Below, in pieces: positions 18,151 to 25,083 of a stretch of DNA of 64,000 bases. Under the pieces are notes generated by a model. It did not search any database, had not been told where the DNA came from, and worked only from the letters and a program-made list of their open reading frames with translations. The translations under genes were made by a program, and so were the position numbers. The DNA lies in contig JBBQWR010000009.1 in assembly GCA_038210495.1 (NCBI GenBank), forward strand, positions 58,962 to 122,961, in the 5' to 3' direction. Every line of letters starts with the position of its first letter. Position 1 is the stretch's first letter. Origin of the DNA: JBBQWR01 sp038210495 (GTDB lineage Bacteria > Planctomycetota > Planctomycetia > Pirellulales > DATAWG01).

Positions 18151-18239
18151 CGAAGAAAACCAGCGGCCGCTAAACTGCTCACGGCGCGCTCCCGACAACG
18201 ATCGCCGGATGTTCTGCTCGTCTATGGCCTCTTTGCCGC

Positions 18240-18260
18240 AACTCCCGTCTCCCGACTTCT
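18240..18260 (+). repeat. C/T-rich leader repeat in front of the histidine phosphatase gene
   Basis: AACTCCCGTCTCCCGACTTC ends about 12 nt before the ATG at 18271. No Shine-Dalgarno is present in the remaining TTCCATCTCCC. Confidence 0.85.
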
Positions 18261-18270
18261 TCCATCTCCC

Positions 18271-18867
18271 ATGCCGCAAACGCTCCCGCTCACCTACCTC
18301 GCTCGACATGGGGAAACGGCCTGGAGCCTCACCGGCCAGCATACCGGCTTGACCGATCTGCCGCTCACGGAGCAAGGGGACCGGAACGCCCGTCAACTCG
18401 GCCAGCGGCTCGCCGGGATGCAGTTCGCGAAAGTCTGGACGAGTCCGCTCCAGCGCGCGCAGCACACCTGCGAGCTGGCCGGCTTCAAGGACGCTGCCGA
18501 GATCGATCCCGATTTGGTCGAGTGGAACTACGGCCAATACGAAGGGCTGCGCTCCGCCGAGATTCACCAGCAGCGGCCCGATTGGGACCTGTTTCGCGAC
18601 GGCTGTCCGCGGGGCGAGTCGGTCGAGCAAGTCGTCGCTCGGGCGGATCGCCTGATCGCCCGAGTCCGAGCCGCCGATGGCAATAAGCTGCTCTTTTCGA
18701 GCGGCCATTTTCTTCGCGTGGTGGCTGCCCGCTGGCTCGGTCAAGCTGGCGCCGCGGGCCGCTATTATTATCTCAGCACGGCGAGCCTCAGCGCGCTCGG
18801 CTACGAGCATGGCCACGAAGACCCTGTCATCCGACTCTGGAACGACACGCGCCATGTGGGCGAGTAA
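18271..18867 (+). CDS. Histidine phosphatase family protein (phosphoglycerate mutase-like)
   Basis: This 198-residue protein has the catalytic RHGE at residues 12-15 (YLARHGETAWSLTGQHTGLT), the second catalytic His in FSSGHFLRVVAARW, and the acid region VEWNYGQYEG. Size and motifs fit the GpmB/CobC-like branch: broad phosphatases or a cofactor-dependent mutase. The substrate cannot be read from sequence. It follows the GT41 gene on the same strand after 120 bp of repeat-derived sequence and starts behind a C/T-rich leader repeat. Confidence 0.85.
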   Translation: MPQTLPLTYLARHGETAWSLTGQHTGLTDLPLTEQGDRNARQLGQRLAGMQFAKVWTSPLQRAQHTCELAGFKDAAEIDPDLVEWNYGQYEGLRSAEIHQQRPDWDLFRDGCPRGESVEQVVARADRLIARVRAADGNKLLFSSGHFLRVVAARWLGQAGAAGRYYYLSTASLSALGYEHGHEDPVIRLWNDTRHVGE

Positions 18868-18868
18868 C

Positions 18869-18902
18869 AGGCGAGCGGGGGGCGTAAGCCCCCAGTCCCC
18901 CG
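18869..18902 (+). repeat. GGCGAGCGGGGGGCGTAAGCCCCC repeat, copy 1
   Basis: GGCGAGCGGGGGGCGTAAGC is followed by CCCCAGTCCCCCGGCC. It is close to 22282-22315 and to the complements at 47426-47454 and 61653-61682. It lies between the convergent histidine phosphatase and Nudix genes. Confidence 0.7.
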
Positions 18903-18940
18903 GCCAACATCACGACCGACATCAAGAAAACCAAAAAACT

Positions 18941-19342
18941 CTACCTCTCAAGCATCGCCTCCAACCGATCCAGCAGCTCCGCCTGATCCGGGTGAATCCG
19001 CCGTCGGGCTTCGTCGAGCGGCAAAAACTCCGCGGCGTCTATCTCCCAGCTCGCGACACGCGGCGCGGCGTCATCCGGCGCCGCGCCGGCGAATCCGTGA
19101 ATCAGCTTGCCGCTTTTTCGATAAGCAATCGACCCGAGCGCCACGAGCGGTCCGGCAATAATGCCGGCTTCTTCAAGCGTCTCGCGCCGGGCGGCCGCTT
19201 CAAGCTCTTCGCCGTCGTCCGGAATCCCCTTCGGGATGCTCCACGGCTTCTTGCGGTTGTAGTTGCCCGACGGATGGACAAGCAGCACCTCAAGACCGGC
19301 CGGTCCGTTTCGGTACAGCAAAGTTCCCGACGATTGCCGCAT
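18941..19342 (-). CDS. Nudix hydrolase
   Basis: This 133-residue protein contains a complete Nudix box, G-x5-E-x7-REUxEEAG-I, as GIPDDGEELEAAARRETLEE followed by AGI, near residues 40-62. Nudix enzymes hydrolyse nucleoside diphosphates linked to another moiety. The N-terminus SSGTLLYRNGPAGLEVLLVHPSG is typical of the diadenosine polyphosphate/NTP-type group, but the substrate is open. It ends a likely minus-strand run of three small genes (19952 to 18941) with gaps of about 20 bp or less. Confidence 0.88.
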   Translation of the reverse strand: MRQSSGTLLYRNGPAGLEVLLVHPSGNYNRKKPWSIPKGIPDDGEELEAAARRETLEEAGIIAGPLVALGSIAYRKSGKLIHGFAGAAPDDAAPRVASWEIDAAEFLPLDEARRRIHPDQAELLDRLEAMLER

Positions 19343-19345
19343 GGG

Positions 19346-19714
19346 CTAAGCCTGCGTTACCAGGCCAATTCCAATTGTCACCGCCATTCGCACCAGCAGT
19401 GCGCAGCAGACGAGTTCGACGCCGACCATCAACCAAAAGACAGCCACAACGGATTGCCGTTCGATCGCAAAACGGCCGATCTGTATTTGCCCCCGCCAAG
19501 CTTGTAAACAGGCCATGCACAACAAGGCTGTCGCGCAGATTCCCAAATAGGCACTTGGCGAAGTAACGAACTTTTCGGCAAAGGACTGAGGATGGACCCT
19601 CTCGAAGACATCCACCAACGCCGAAATGCGCGCAATACCCAACAACGCCATAACAAACGTGGCGCCCAGTAGGGCGAGAACAATCGAAATCTTGGCGACT
19701 GCGACCCGGTCCAT
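19346..19714 (-). CDS. Small membrane protein, unknown
   Basis: This protein of about 122 residues has three predicted membrane segments (KISIVLALLGATFVMALLGI, AYLGICATALLCMACL, VVAVFWLMVGVELVCCALLV). ATG at 19714 or an in-frame TTG at 19732 can start it; neither has a clear ribosome-binding site. It lies 3 bp upstream of the Nudix gene and close behind the winged-helix-like gene, so it is probably co-transcribed with both. No family recognised. Confidence 0.6.
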   Translation of the reverse strand: MDRVAVAKISIVLALLGATFVMALLGIARISALVDVFERVHPQSFAEKFVTSPSAYLGICATALLCMACLQAWRGQIQIGRFAIERQSVVAVFWLMVGVELVCCALLVRMAVTIGIGLVTQA

Positions 19715-19733
19715 TTTAAGACCGATTGCCAAA

Positions 19734-19952
19734 TTATAGTGCCGATGCGGCCGCGTAACCGTCGGCGGTCAGCGAATAGGAATCTTTGCGGCGTTCCTGC
19801 ACCAAAAATCGCCGCTCGATGAGCGACTGGACAGCCCGGGCGAAAGACTGAGGATTCGGCTTGGTGTAACCGCTGGGGAAAAAGAGCATCTGCTCGGCCT
19901 TCATCCGGAAGGTCAGAAATTGACGGAGAATCTTGATTTCCGCTTCGCTCAT
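19734..19952 (-). CDS. Small winged-helix-like protein, unknown
   Basis: This 72-residue protein reads like a compact helix-turn-helix with a beta wing (FARAVQSLIERRFLVQER then DSYSLTADGYAAA), the pattern of MarR/PadR-type wings. The ATG at 19952 has GGAG eight bases upstream, a better start than the in-frame codon at 20015. It may be a small DNA-binding regulator of the two genes behind it. This is inference. Confidence 0.55.
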   Translation of the reverse strand: MSEAEIKILRQFLTFRMKAEQMLFFPSGYTKPNPQSFARAVQSLIERRFLVQERRKDSYSLTADGYAAASAL

Positions 19953-20115
19953 GGGGCCGCTCCGGGTGTGAACCGCCTGGGAAGTCCGCTGCCCATGGGC
20001 CGATTTGAGCCCCAAGCCAGCCGAACCGTATCCGAGATCCTTATCTTACCCGATTGCGATTGAAAAATCTCGCCGCACAGTCAGGATTGTGAAGAATTTG
20101 CGATTTCGGTCGCCG

Positions 20116-20262
20116 CTAGCAGGGCCATCCATGCGATCTTGCAGGCTTCAGCCGGTTGACCGAGGCAGTCTTCAGCAATCCAAGCGTATCGATCGGTTTG
20201 GTGACATAGCCATCCATCCCCGCCGCCAAACAGGCTTCGCGATCCCCCCGGAGGGTGAAAGC
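20116..20262 (-). pseudogene. Remnant of a response-regulator receiver domain
   Basis: Minus-strand translation gives GDREACLAAGMDGYVTKPID followed by a short tail and a stop. This is the last third of a receiver domain as found in hybrid histidine kinases, including the conserved Lys-Pro. The phospho-acceptor part is missing: upstream homology stops at about 20262, exactly where a dispersed repeat (20265-20468) begins. I read it as a gene truncated by repeat insertion or by deletion at the repeat. Confidence 0.7.
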
Positions 20263-20264
20263 CC

Positions 20265-20468
20265 GAATGTCTAATGACGAATGTCTAATCAATGACGAAG
20301 CACGAATGACGAAGGCCTGAAATTGGCTTTTAGCTGCGGTTTCATGTCGTCTCATTTTCGCGACATCAGAGTGCTGCTCGCGGCGCCACGGAGAAACCTT
20401 AGTCATTCGTCATTTAAGCATTCGTCATTGCGTAGACATTGGGTGTTTCGTCATTCGTCATTTCCACC
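20265..20468. repeat. Dispersed element with GAATGTCTAATGACG / CATTCGTCATT ends, copy 2
   Basis: Left end GAATGTCTAATGACGAATGT, right end CATTCGTCATTTCCACC. The core at about 20325-20388 (CATGTCGTCTCATTTTCGCG, ACATCAGAGTGCTGCTCG) is about 90% identical to 61449-61514 in copy 3. The core holds a small hairpin ATGTCG...CGACAT. Confidence 0.85.
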
Positions 20469-20474
20469 GTCTCA

Positions 20475-22238
20475 TCATTCAAGCAATTGGCGGATCGCCG
20501 CCATGCGTTCTTGCAGTCGCGAACGACCGCCAGGCGCGGAGACTTGCCCGCGCCAGACGGGGGGCAGAAAACTCATTTGCGTGCATTCCAGGACGGCGAC
20601 GATGTCTTGCAGTTCCTTTTCCAGACCTTGAGCCGAGGGAATGAATTCCGCCAGGGCTTGCTCCAAGTCGGCCCGCTCGATTTGTTGCCGTCCGGCCGTC
20701 ATCACGGCTCGCTTCGCGGCGAGCACGACGCTCTCGATGTCGGCGCCGCTCAGTTGCCGCGCGGGATCGACCTCGGGAACCGCGCCATCGGCAATCGTCA
20801 ATTTGTTCTTGCGGCCCATCGTGACGAACATCTGCCGTAGATCGGCCGGATCGTGCGGATAAAACAGCGGGATATGCACCTCCGCGCGGCCCTGCCGTTT
20901 CAAATCGATCGGCAGCAAATCGGGCCGGCTGGTGAGCAACATCCACACGATCATGCCGCGATAGTTCGTGTTGCCCATCTGGCTGGCGATCATCGAGAAC
21001 ACTCGGGCCGACGTGCCCGAGTCGCCGTCGGCTTGCCGGCTACCGAGCGCGGCGTCGGCCTCGTCGACGACCACGACCACGGGTCCCAGCGATCTGAGGA
21101 CTGTGAGCACTTGCTCCAGATTTCCCTCGGTCTCGCCGACATACTTCGAGCGAAAGTTGCGCAGCATCGCGCAGGGGATACCGATCGAGCCGGCGTAGCA
21201 TTCGGCCAGAAATGTCTTGCCGGTGCCGACCGGGCCGCAGATCAGATAGCCCATCGGCGCCGCGTCGAGTTGCCCCTTGCCGATCCACTGGGCATCCTCT
21301 TCGAGCCGCAGCTTCGCCTGCTGATGGCCGACGAGCAGGTCGAGCGTGTGCTTGGGCTGCACGAATTCGACGAGCCCTTGGCATTGCCGCTCGATGAGCG
21401 ATTTTTTCATCTGGCGAAAACGCTGGCCGTCGACTTTTTTGCCCGAGTGGGCGGCTTGCGTGAGCACGACGTTCAAACTCGTGAGGCTGAGCCCGGCCGA
21501 CAGATCGACGACCTGCTGAGCCGGCAGGTCGAGCGATTGGCTCACGTCGGTCTCGCGGCAGGCGAAGCTGACGAATCGCTGGCGATCGGCGACATCGGGC
21601 AGCGGAACTTCGACCGTGGCGACGTGCGGACTTTGCGCCAGCCGCTCGTTCAAGTCGCTGAGCTTGTCCGAGATCAGCACGATCGCCATATTGACCCGCT
21701 TGATCTGCGGGTTTTGGGCCCAATTCAGCAGCCGCACGAGCCGGGCCGCTTCGCCGCGGGCCAACGCTTCGAGGCCGCCGGCGGGAGCGATGTACTGCGC
21801 GTATTCGAAGATGAAGGCGATTCGTTTTCGCGTCGCGTCCGGCTCGATCAGCATTCGCTCGATAAATGCATCCAGCCCGAGCAGCGCTTTGTCCGGATCG
21901 CGGGGCCAAGTCGCCGGCTCACCCCAAATCGAATTGAGATACTGGGCCATCGACCGCAGCCGATCGGCGTTGCCGCCGGCCATCGGTCGTAGGCCGCGAC
22001 CCAGATCGTACCCGATCACCAAATCCCAGCGGCCGAAGATTTGCGTTGCCAAAAAATCGGGCAGGTTATCGAAGCAAACATCGTCTCCATCCCCCCGGCG
22101 AATCAGATCGTGTACGTTGCCCGACAGCGCGAACATGGACGTCGCGCCGGAGTAATACTGATCGGCCAGTTCGCGAGCCCAGGCCGGATACCAATCGGGC
22201 AGCGGCGCGCGGGGCTTCCGGTCAATCGTGTCGGCCAT
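20475..22238 (-). CDS. AAA+ ATPase with a degenerate first AAA-like domain
   Basis: This 587-residue protein has a conventional AAA module in its second half: Walker A GPVGTGKT at 335-342, Walker B VVVVVDEADA at about 387-396, and a region LLTSRPDLLPIDLKRQGR carrying sensor and arginine residues. The first about 260 residues look like another AAA domain that lost its Walker A (AFIFEYAQYIAPAGG resembles a Walker B). It is downstream of a PspA-family gene on the same strand, suggesting a remodeller acting on PspA-type membrane assemblies. Start ATG 22238 stands 7 nt behind a C/T-rich leader repeat and has no Shine-Dalgarno; the frame upstream is repeat sequence. Confidence 0.82.
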   Translation of the reverse strand: MADTIDRKPRAPLPDWYPAWARELADQYYSGATSMFALSGNVHDLIRRGDGDDVCFDNLPDFLATQIFGRWDLVIGYDLGRGLRPMAGGNADRLRSMAQYLNSIWGEPATWPRDPDKALLGLDAFIERMLIEPDATRKRIAFIFEYAQYIAPAGGLEALARGEAARLVRLLNWAQNPQIKRVNMAIVLISDKLSDLNERLAQSPHVATVEVPLPDVADRQRFVSFACRETDVSQSLDLPAQQVVDLSAGLSLTSLNVVLTQAAHSGKKVDGQRFRQMKKSLIERQCQGLVEFVQPKHTLDLLVGHQQAKLRLEEDAQWIGKGQLDAAPMGYLICGPVGTGKTFLAECYAGSIGIPCAMLRNFRSKYVGETEGNLEQVLTVLRSLGPVVVVVDEADAALGSRQADGDSGTSARVFSMIASQMGNTNYRGMIVWMLLTSRPDLLPIDLKRQGRAEVHIPLFYPHDPADLRQMFVTMGRKNKLTIADGAVPEVDPARQLSGADIESVVLAAKRAVMTAGRQQIERADLEQALAEFIPSAQGLEKELQDIVAVLECTQMSFLPPVWRGQVSAPGGRSRLQERMAAIRQLLE

Positions 22239-22244
22239 GGGAAG

Positions 22245-22280
22245 GAAGTCGGGAGACGGGAGATGGGAGTCGGGAGTAAA
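22245..22280 (-). repeat. C/T-rich leader repeat in front of the AAA+ ATPase gene
   Basis: On the gene's strand: ACTCCCGACTCCCATCTCCC, GTCTCCCGACTTC, then seven bases and the ATG. Same orientation as the copies before dxr and thiG. Confidence 0.85.
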
Positions 22281-22281
22281 T

Positions 22282-22315
22282 CGGCGAGCTGGGAGCGTTA
22301 GTTCCCTGTCCCGCG
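22282..22315 (+). repeat. GGCGAGC...GTTAG...CCCTGTCC repeat, copy 2
   Basis: GGCGAGCTGGGAGCGTTAGT followed by TCCCTGTCCCGCGGCC; a diverged copy of 18869-18902. It sits directly upstream of the leader repeat of the AAA+ gene. At 22355-22376 a half copy of the ACATAGCC palindrome follows. Confidence 0.65.
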
Positions 22316-22388
22316 GCCACAAATCACAATCGACATGCCCCAACTGTATGGCGCGGCAGGATGCCGCGGCTATGTAGGGCAGCATCGA

Positions 22389-23138
22389 TCATTGCGTCTG
22401 CTTTTCCATCGCCGCAGGCCCTAGCTCCTTGGTCGTCTCGGCGGCTGGCGCCGTCTCGGGCGTGACCATTCCCATTTGGATCTCGAACTGCCGCAGAGCC
22501 TGCTCGCCCATCACTTTTTCCGCCGCCTGCTCGTGCTTGATATCTTCCAAGCCCTCGCCCGAGAGATCGGCGGCGACGCGCGATTTGGCCCGATTCAGAC
22601 CGATCTTGTCGTTGATCACCTGTTCGATCTGACCGAAATCGGTGGTCACGTCGAAGTTGAAGCTATTGGCCAGTTTGGCCATTTCGGCTTCGGCCCGGCT
22701 CATTTTCAATTCGGCGTCGTACTTGGTGATCTTGTTGCGGACATCGGCCAGTTTGCCGGTGGCGTGCTTCACCTTCGTGAGGTTGTTGGTGTAGGCCCCC
22801 TCGTGCAACGCGAGCTGCGCTTCGTTTTCGGTCTGCTCTTTCTTGGCCTTATCCAATTCGAGCGCGAACCGAGCGGCCGTGTCTCGATCACCGGCCATCA
22901 GATAGGCTTTGATCTTCGACTCCAGCATGGTCACATGCTGCTTGGCGGTAGCGACCTGCCGACTGACTCGTTCGACCAGGGCCCGATATTGCTCGAGTCC
23001 CTCGCGGCCGTCCTTCAACTGCGCGACCGCGGAGTCGTATTCGTACTGCATCTGGGCGATCGGGTCGGCGGTCCAGAAAATGTTCGCGACTTTGTTGAGC
23101 TGCGCTCGCAGGGCGCTCCACAATTTGCCCAAGATCAT
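22389..23138 (-). CDS. pspA: PspA/IM30 (Vipp1) family membrane-stress protein
   Basis: This 249-residue protein is almost entirely coiled coil. The N-terminal helix MILGKLWSALRAQLNKVANIF is amphipathic and membrane-binding, followed by DPIAQMQYEYDSAVAQLKDG, typical of PspA. PspA/IM30 proteins form ESCRT-III-like rods or rings on the inner membrane and protect it under stress. The C-terminus ends in a short Ala/Pro/Glu tail. AAAGG lies about eight bases before the ATG. It sits 57 bp downstream of a secreted-protein gene and upstream of the AAA+ ATPase gene, all on the minus strand, a probable operon. Confidence 0.88.
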   Translation of the reverse strand: MILGKLWSALRAQLNKVANIFWTADPIAQMQYEYDSAVAQLKDGREGLEQYRALVERVSRQVATAKQHVTMLESKIKAYLMAGDRDTAARFALELDKAKKEQTENEAQLALHEGAYTNNLTKVKHATGKLADVRNKITKYDAELKMSRAEAEMAKLANSFNFDVTTDFGQIEQVINDKIGLNRAKSRVAADLSGEGLEDIKHEQAAEKVMGEQALRQFEIQMGMVTPETAPAAETTKELGPAAMEKQTQ

Positions 23139-23194
23139 CGGCAGACCTTTCGTAGAGATAATGCGTGACGGCGTTTAAGGTCAATCAGACCCGT

Positions 23195-24043
23195 CTACTT
23201 ATTGTCGTCTATTTTGTCGGAATCGGAATCCTTCCTGTCCGAATTCCTTTTTTCCGACTTCTTCTTATCAGCATCCTTTTTGTCGGCGTCCGATTTCTCA
23301 GAATCTTTATCCTTCTTCGATTCCGCCTTGTCTTCGTTGTCTCCGCCGGCCGGTTTTTCGATTTTCGCGAGCGCGAATTCATCGTCGAGCACCAGACCGA
23401 CGCCCGGGGCATAGACCCGTTTGCTCGCGCCTGGCGCCAGCGCCGTGGTGTCGTTGGTGCGGAGACATTTTCCGAAATCGCCCGCCGGGGTGCTCACGTC
23501 GTCTCCGATCGCCACGATCTCGCAGCGATCCTCGGCGATGCCGGGAGCGTCTTCCTGTTGAAATCGGTCGCCGACCTTGGGTTCGCCCGGCATGAGCAGA
23601 CCGAACTTGGCGTCCTCGACCCCCGCCTGCCACGAGCCATCGTGACCGCTGACTTCGCCGTCTTCGTAAGAGGTCACGTCCTGGCCGAAGAAATAGAGAT
23701 CGCCGGTCTTCTTATTGACCGCGATATAGTTGCGAATTCTCTCGACGAGTTGGCCGTCGGCCACTTCGCGCTCCTCGATGATTCGCGTCTCGACACCGTC
23801 GATTTTTTTGGTGTCGTCGAGCACGGTCGACGTCAGCGTGCTATCGGAGCCCTTGTACCGCAGGCGATAACCGGGCTGCAAAACGATATACGGATTCTTG
23901 CCGCTGGGCCCTAGGTCGGACTTGTCGACCGAGAACGAGGTCCGCAGTTCCGACTTCCGATCGTCGTCGGCGGCCGGCCGGCCGGCGCCGACGATCAGCA
24001 AAACCGCGACGATGGTCAGCGAGGTGCAAAGCGAGCGACTCAT
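23195..24043 (-). CDS. Secreted protein with Lys/Asp/Ser-rich tail, unknown
   Basis: This 282-residue protein has a signal peptide (SLCTSLTIVAVLLIVGAGRPAA) and a middle domain of about 200 residues with beta-rich motifs (YRLRYKGSDSTLTSTVLDDT; KVGDRFQQEDAPGIAEDRCE). The last about 60 residues are almost only Lys, Asp, Ser and Glu (ESKKDKDSEKSDADKKDADK). The domain repeatedly mentions conversions seen in DUF3108/YcjX-like lipoprotein families, but I cannot assign it. ATG 24043 has GGAGA at good spacing. It is the first gene of the proposed secreted protein-pspA-AAA+ unit, suggesting an envelope function. Confidence 0.7.
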   Translation of the reverse strand: MSRSLCTSLTIVAVLLIVGAGRPAADDDRKSELRTSFSVDKSDLGPSGKNPYIVLQPGYRLRYKGSDSTLTSTVLDDTKKIDGVETRIIEEREVADGQLVERIRNYIAVNKKTGDLYFFGQDVTSYEDGEVSGHDGSWQAGVEDAKFGLLMPGEPKVGDRFQQEDAPGIAEDRCEIVAIGDDVSTPAGDFGKCLRTNDTTALAPGASKRVYAPGVGLVLDDEFALAKIEKPAGGDNEDKAESKKDKDSEKSDADKKDADKKKSEKRNSDRKDSDSDKIDDNK

Positions 24044-24170
24044 GGCGCAACGTCTCCGTAAGGGGGTACTCAACGTTCCAAGTGTACCAAGGAGATTGGC
24101 TGCTGGCGAATGTTCGACGACCGTGGTTCGCAGTCAGTCTCTGACGTTCCGTCCGGCGATGAGTGAAAAC

Positions 24171-24207
24171 AAAAAAACCGGGGCGGCTCGCTGTGAGTCG
24201 CCTCGGT
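24171..24207 (-). terminator. Rho-independent terminator after the His-rich protein gene
   Basis: On the minus strand: CCGAGGCGACTC, short loop, GAGCCGCCCCGG, then TTTTTTT. The stem has two mismatches. It lies about 35 bp beyond the stop of the 24242-24868 gene. Confidence 0.7.
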
Positions 24208-24241
24208 TCGAAGGGGTGTCGAATTGCGTCGGTTGACTGAC

Positions 24242-24868
24242 TTAAAGGCCCTCACAAAACCGCCTGGGAGAAGTGGACAGTCCCCGGCGGTTTTGTGAAC
24301 GGTTCTTAAAAATGTTGATGATGTCGCCAACCGCTCCCTCGACGCCACTGGCTACGCTGCCAACGGCTCCGGCTAGTCCGCCGGCCACGCTGCCGGCCGC
24401 GTTGAGCACGCCCGTCACCGCGTTGCCGGCGTCGCGGCCGATCGCTCCGGCGAAGCCACCGAACCCACTGCCGAGCGTCGGAATGCCACCCCGATTGCCG
24501 GTGGTATTCGCGAGCTTACCAAAGGCGTACTTGCCCGGTATTTGGCGGATCGTTTGTTTCGGCGGGTTGTAAACGATCGGGTGGATCGTGTTGATAAGAC
24601 CCCAGTTTCGGCCCGGGTTCTTGACTGGGTTGGGGTTCTCCGGCGTGCCGACCGGACCTGTTCCCGGAGCGACGCCGCCTGGATATTCCTGACGCGGGGG
24701 AGTCTTATCGCCGTCCTTATCGCAATCCTTGTGGTCGTCCTTGTCACCGTGCTTGTGGTCGCCGTGGCTGCCGGAGTTATGGCTGGTCGAATTGTGGTTG
24801 TGGTTGGCGTTTTTCCCTTTTTCTCCGGCCTGGACGGCGGCGGTCATCAGCAGCGAAAAGGCGAACAT
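24242..24868 (-). CDS. Exported His-rich, Gly/Ala-rich protein, unknown; start possibly damaged
   Basis: This protein of about 208 residues has a hydrophobic start (MFAFSLLMTAAVQAGEKG), then a His/Asp/Lys-rich segment (HNHNSTSHNSGSHGDHKHGD) that could bind metal, a Pro/Gly/Asn stretch, and a Gly/Ala-rich C-terminal helix set (AIGRDAGNAVTGVLNAAG). Upstream the frame continues RFTILAT, a better signal peptide, back to an ATG with AAGGGA at ribosome-binding distance (about 24892), but the next codon is TGA. If that TGA were CGA the signal would be normal, so this may be a nonsense mutation with restart at 24868. The last about 15 codons derive from the hairpin repeat at 24252-24298. Confidence 0.6.
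   Translation of the reverse strand: MFAFSLLMTAAVQAGEKGKNANHNHNSTSHNSGSHGDHKHGDKDDHKDCDKDGDKTPPRQEYPGGVAPGTGPVGTPENPNPVKNPGRNWGLINTIHPIVYNPPKQTIRQIPGKYAFGKLANTTGNRGGIPTLGSGFGGFAGAIGRDAGNAVTGVLNAAGSVAGGLAGAVGSVASGVEGAVGDIINIFKNRSQNRRGLSTSPRRFCEGL
24252..24298. repeat. Hairpin repeat TCACAAAACCGCC...GGCGGTTTTGTGA, copy 1
   Basis: Perfect 13 bp arms at 24252-24264 and 24286-24298 around a loop containing GGACAGTCCCC. A related copy is at 43244-43293. It overlaps the 3' end of the His-rich protein gene. Confidence 0.85.
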
Positions 24869-25011
24869 CGTGGCAAGAATCGTGAAGCGTCACATGGCTT
24901 ATCCCTTTATTTGATTTGGTCTCGTGGAAGCGAAAGGCTTCATCACTAACCAGCAAAGCCGGACAGCCCGTTTGAATGTTACAGCGCGAAGTCCTAGAAG
25001 GGCTCAGCACG

Positions 25012-25052
25012 AAAAAAGGCCAAGCTCTTCGCTGGGATCGAAGAGCCTGGCC
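25012..25052 (-). terminator. Strong rho-independent terminator after the sedolisin gene
   Basis: Minus strand: GGCCAGGCTCTTCG, loop ATCCCAG, CGAAGAGCTTGGCC, then TTTTTT. A 14 bp stem with one G-T pair, about 30 bp past the stop codon at 25084. Confidence 0.88.
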
Positions 25053-25083
25053 TGACGGCAAATTGGCAATGCCCGCTAGTCGC

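Noticed and set aside
18118..18260. CRISPR-like array from repeated GGGAGACGGGAG units
   Set aside because: Units are tandem or inverted without regular spacers and no cas gene is present.
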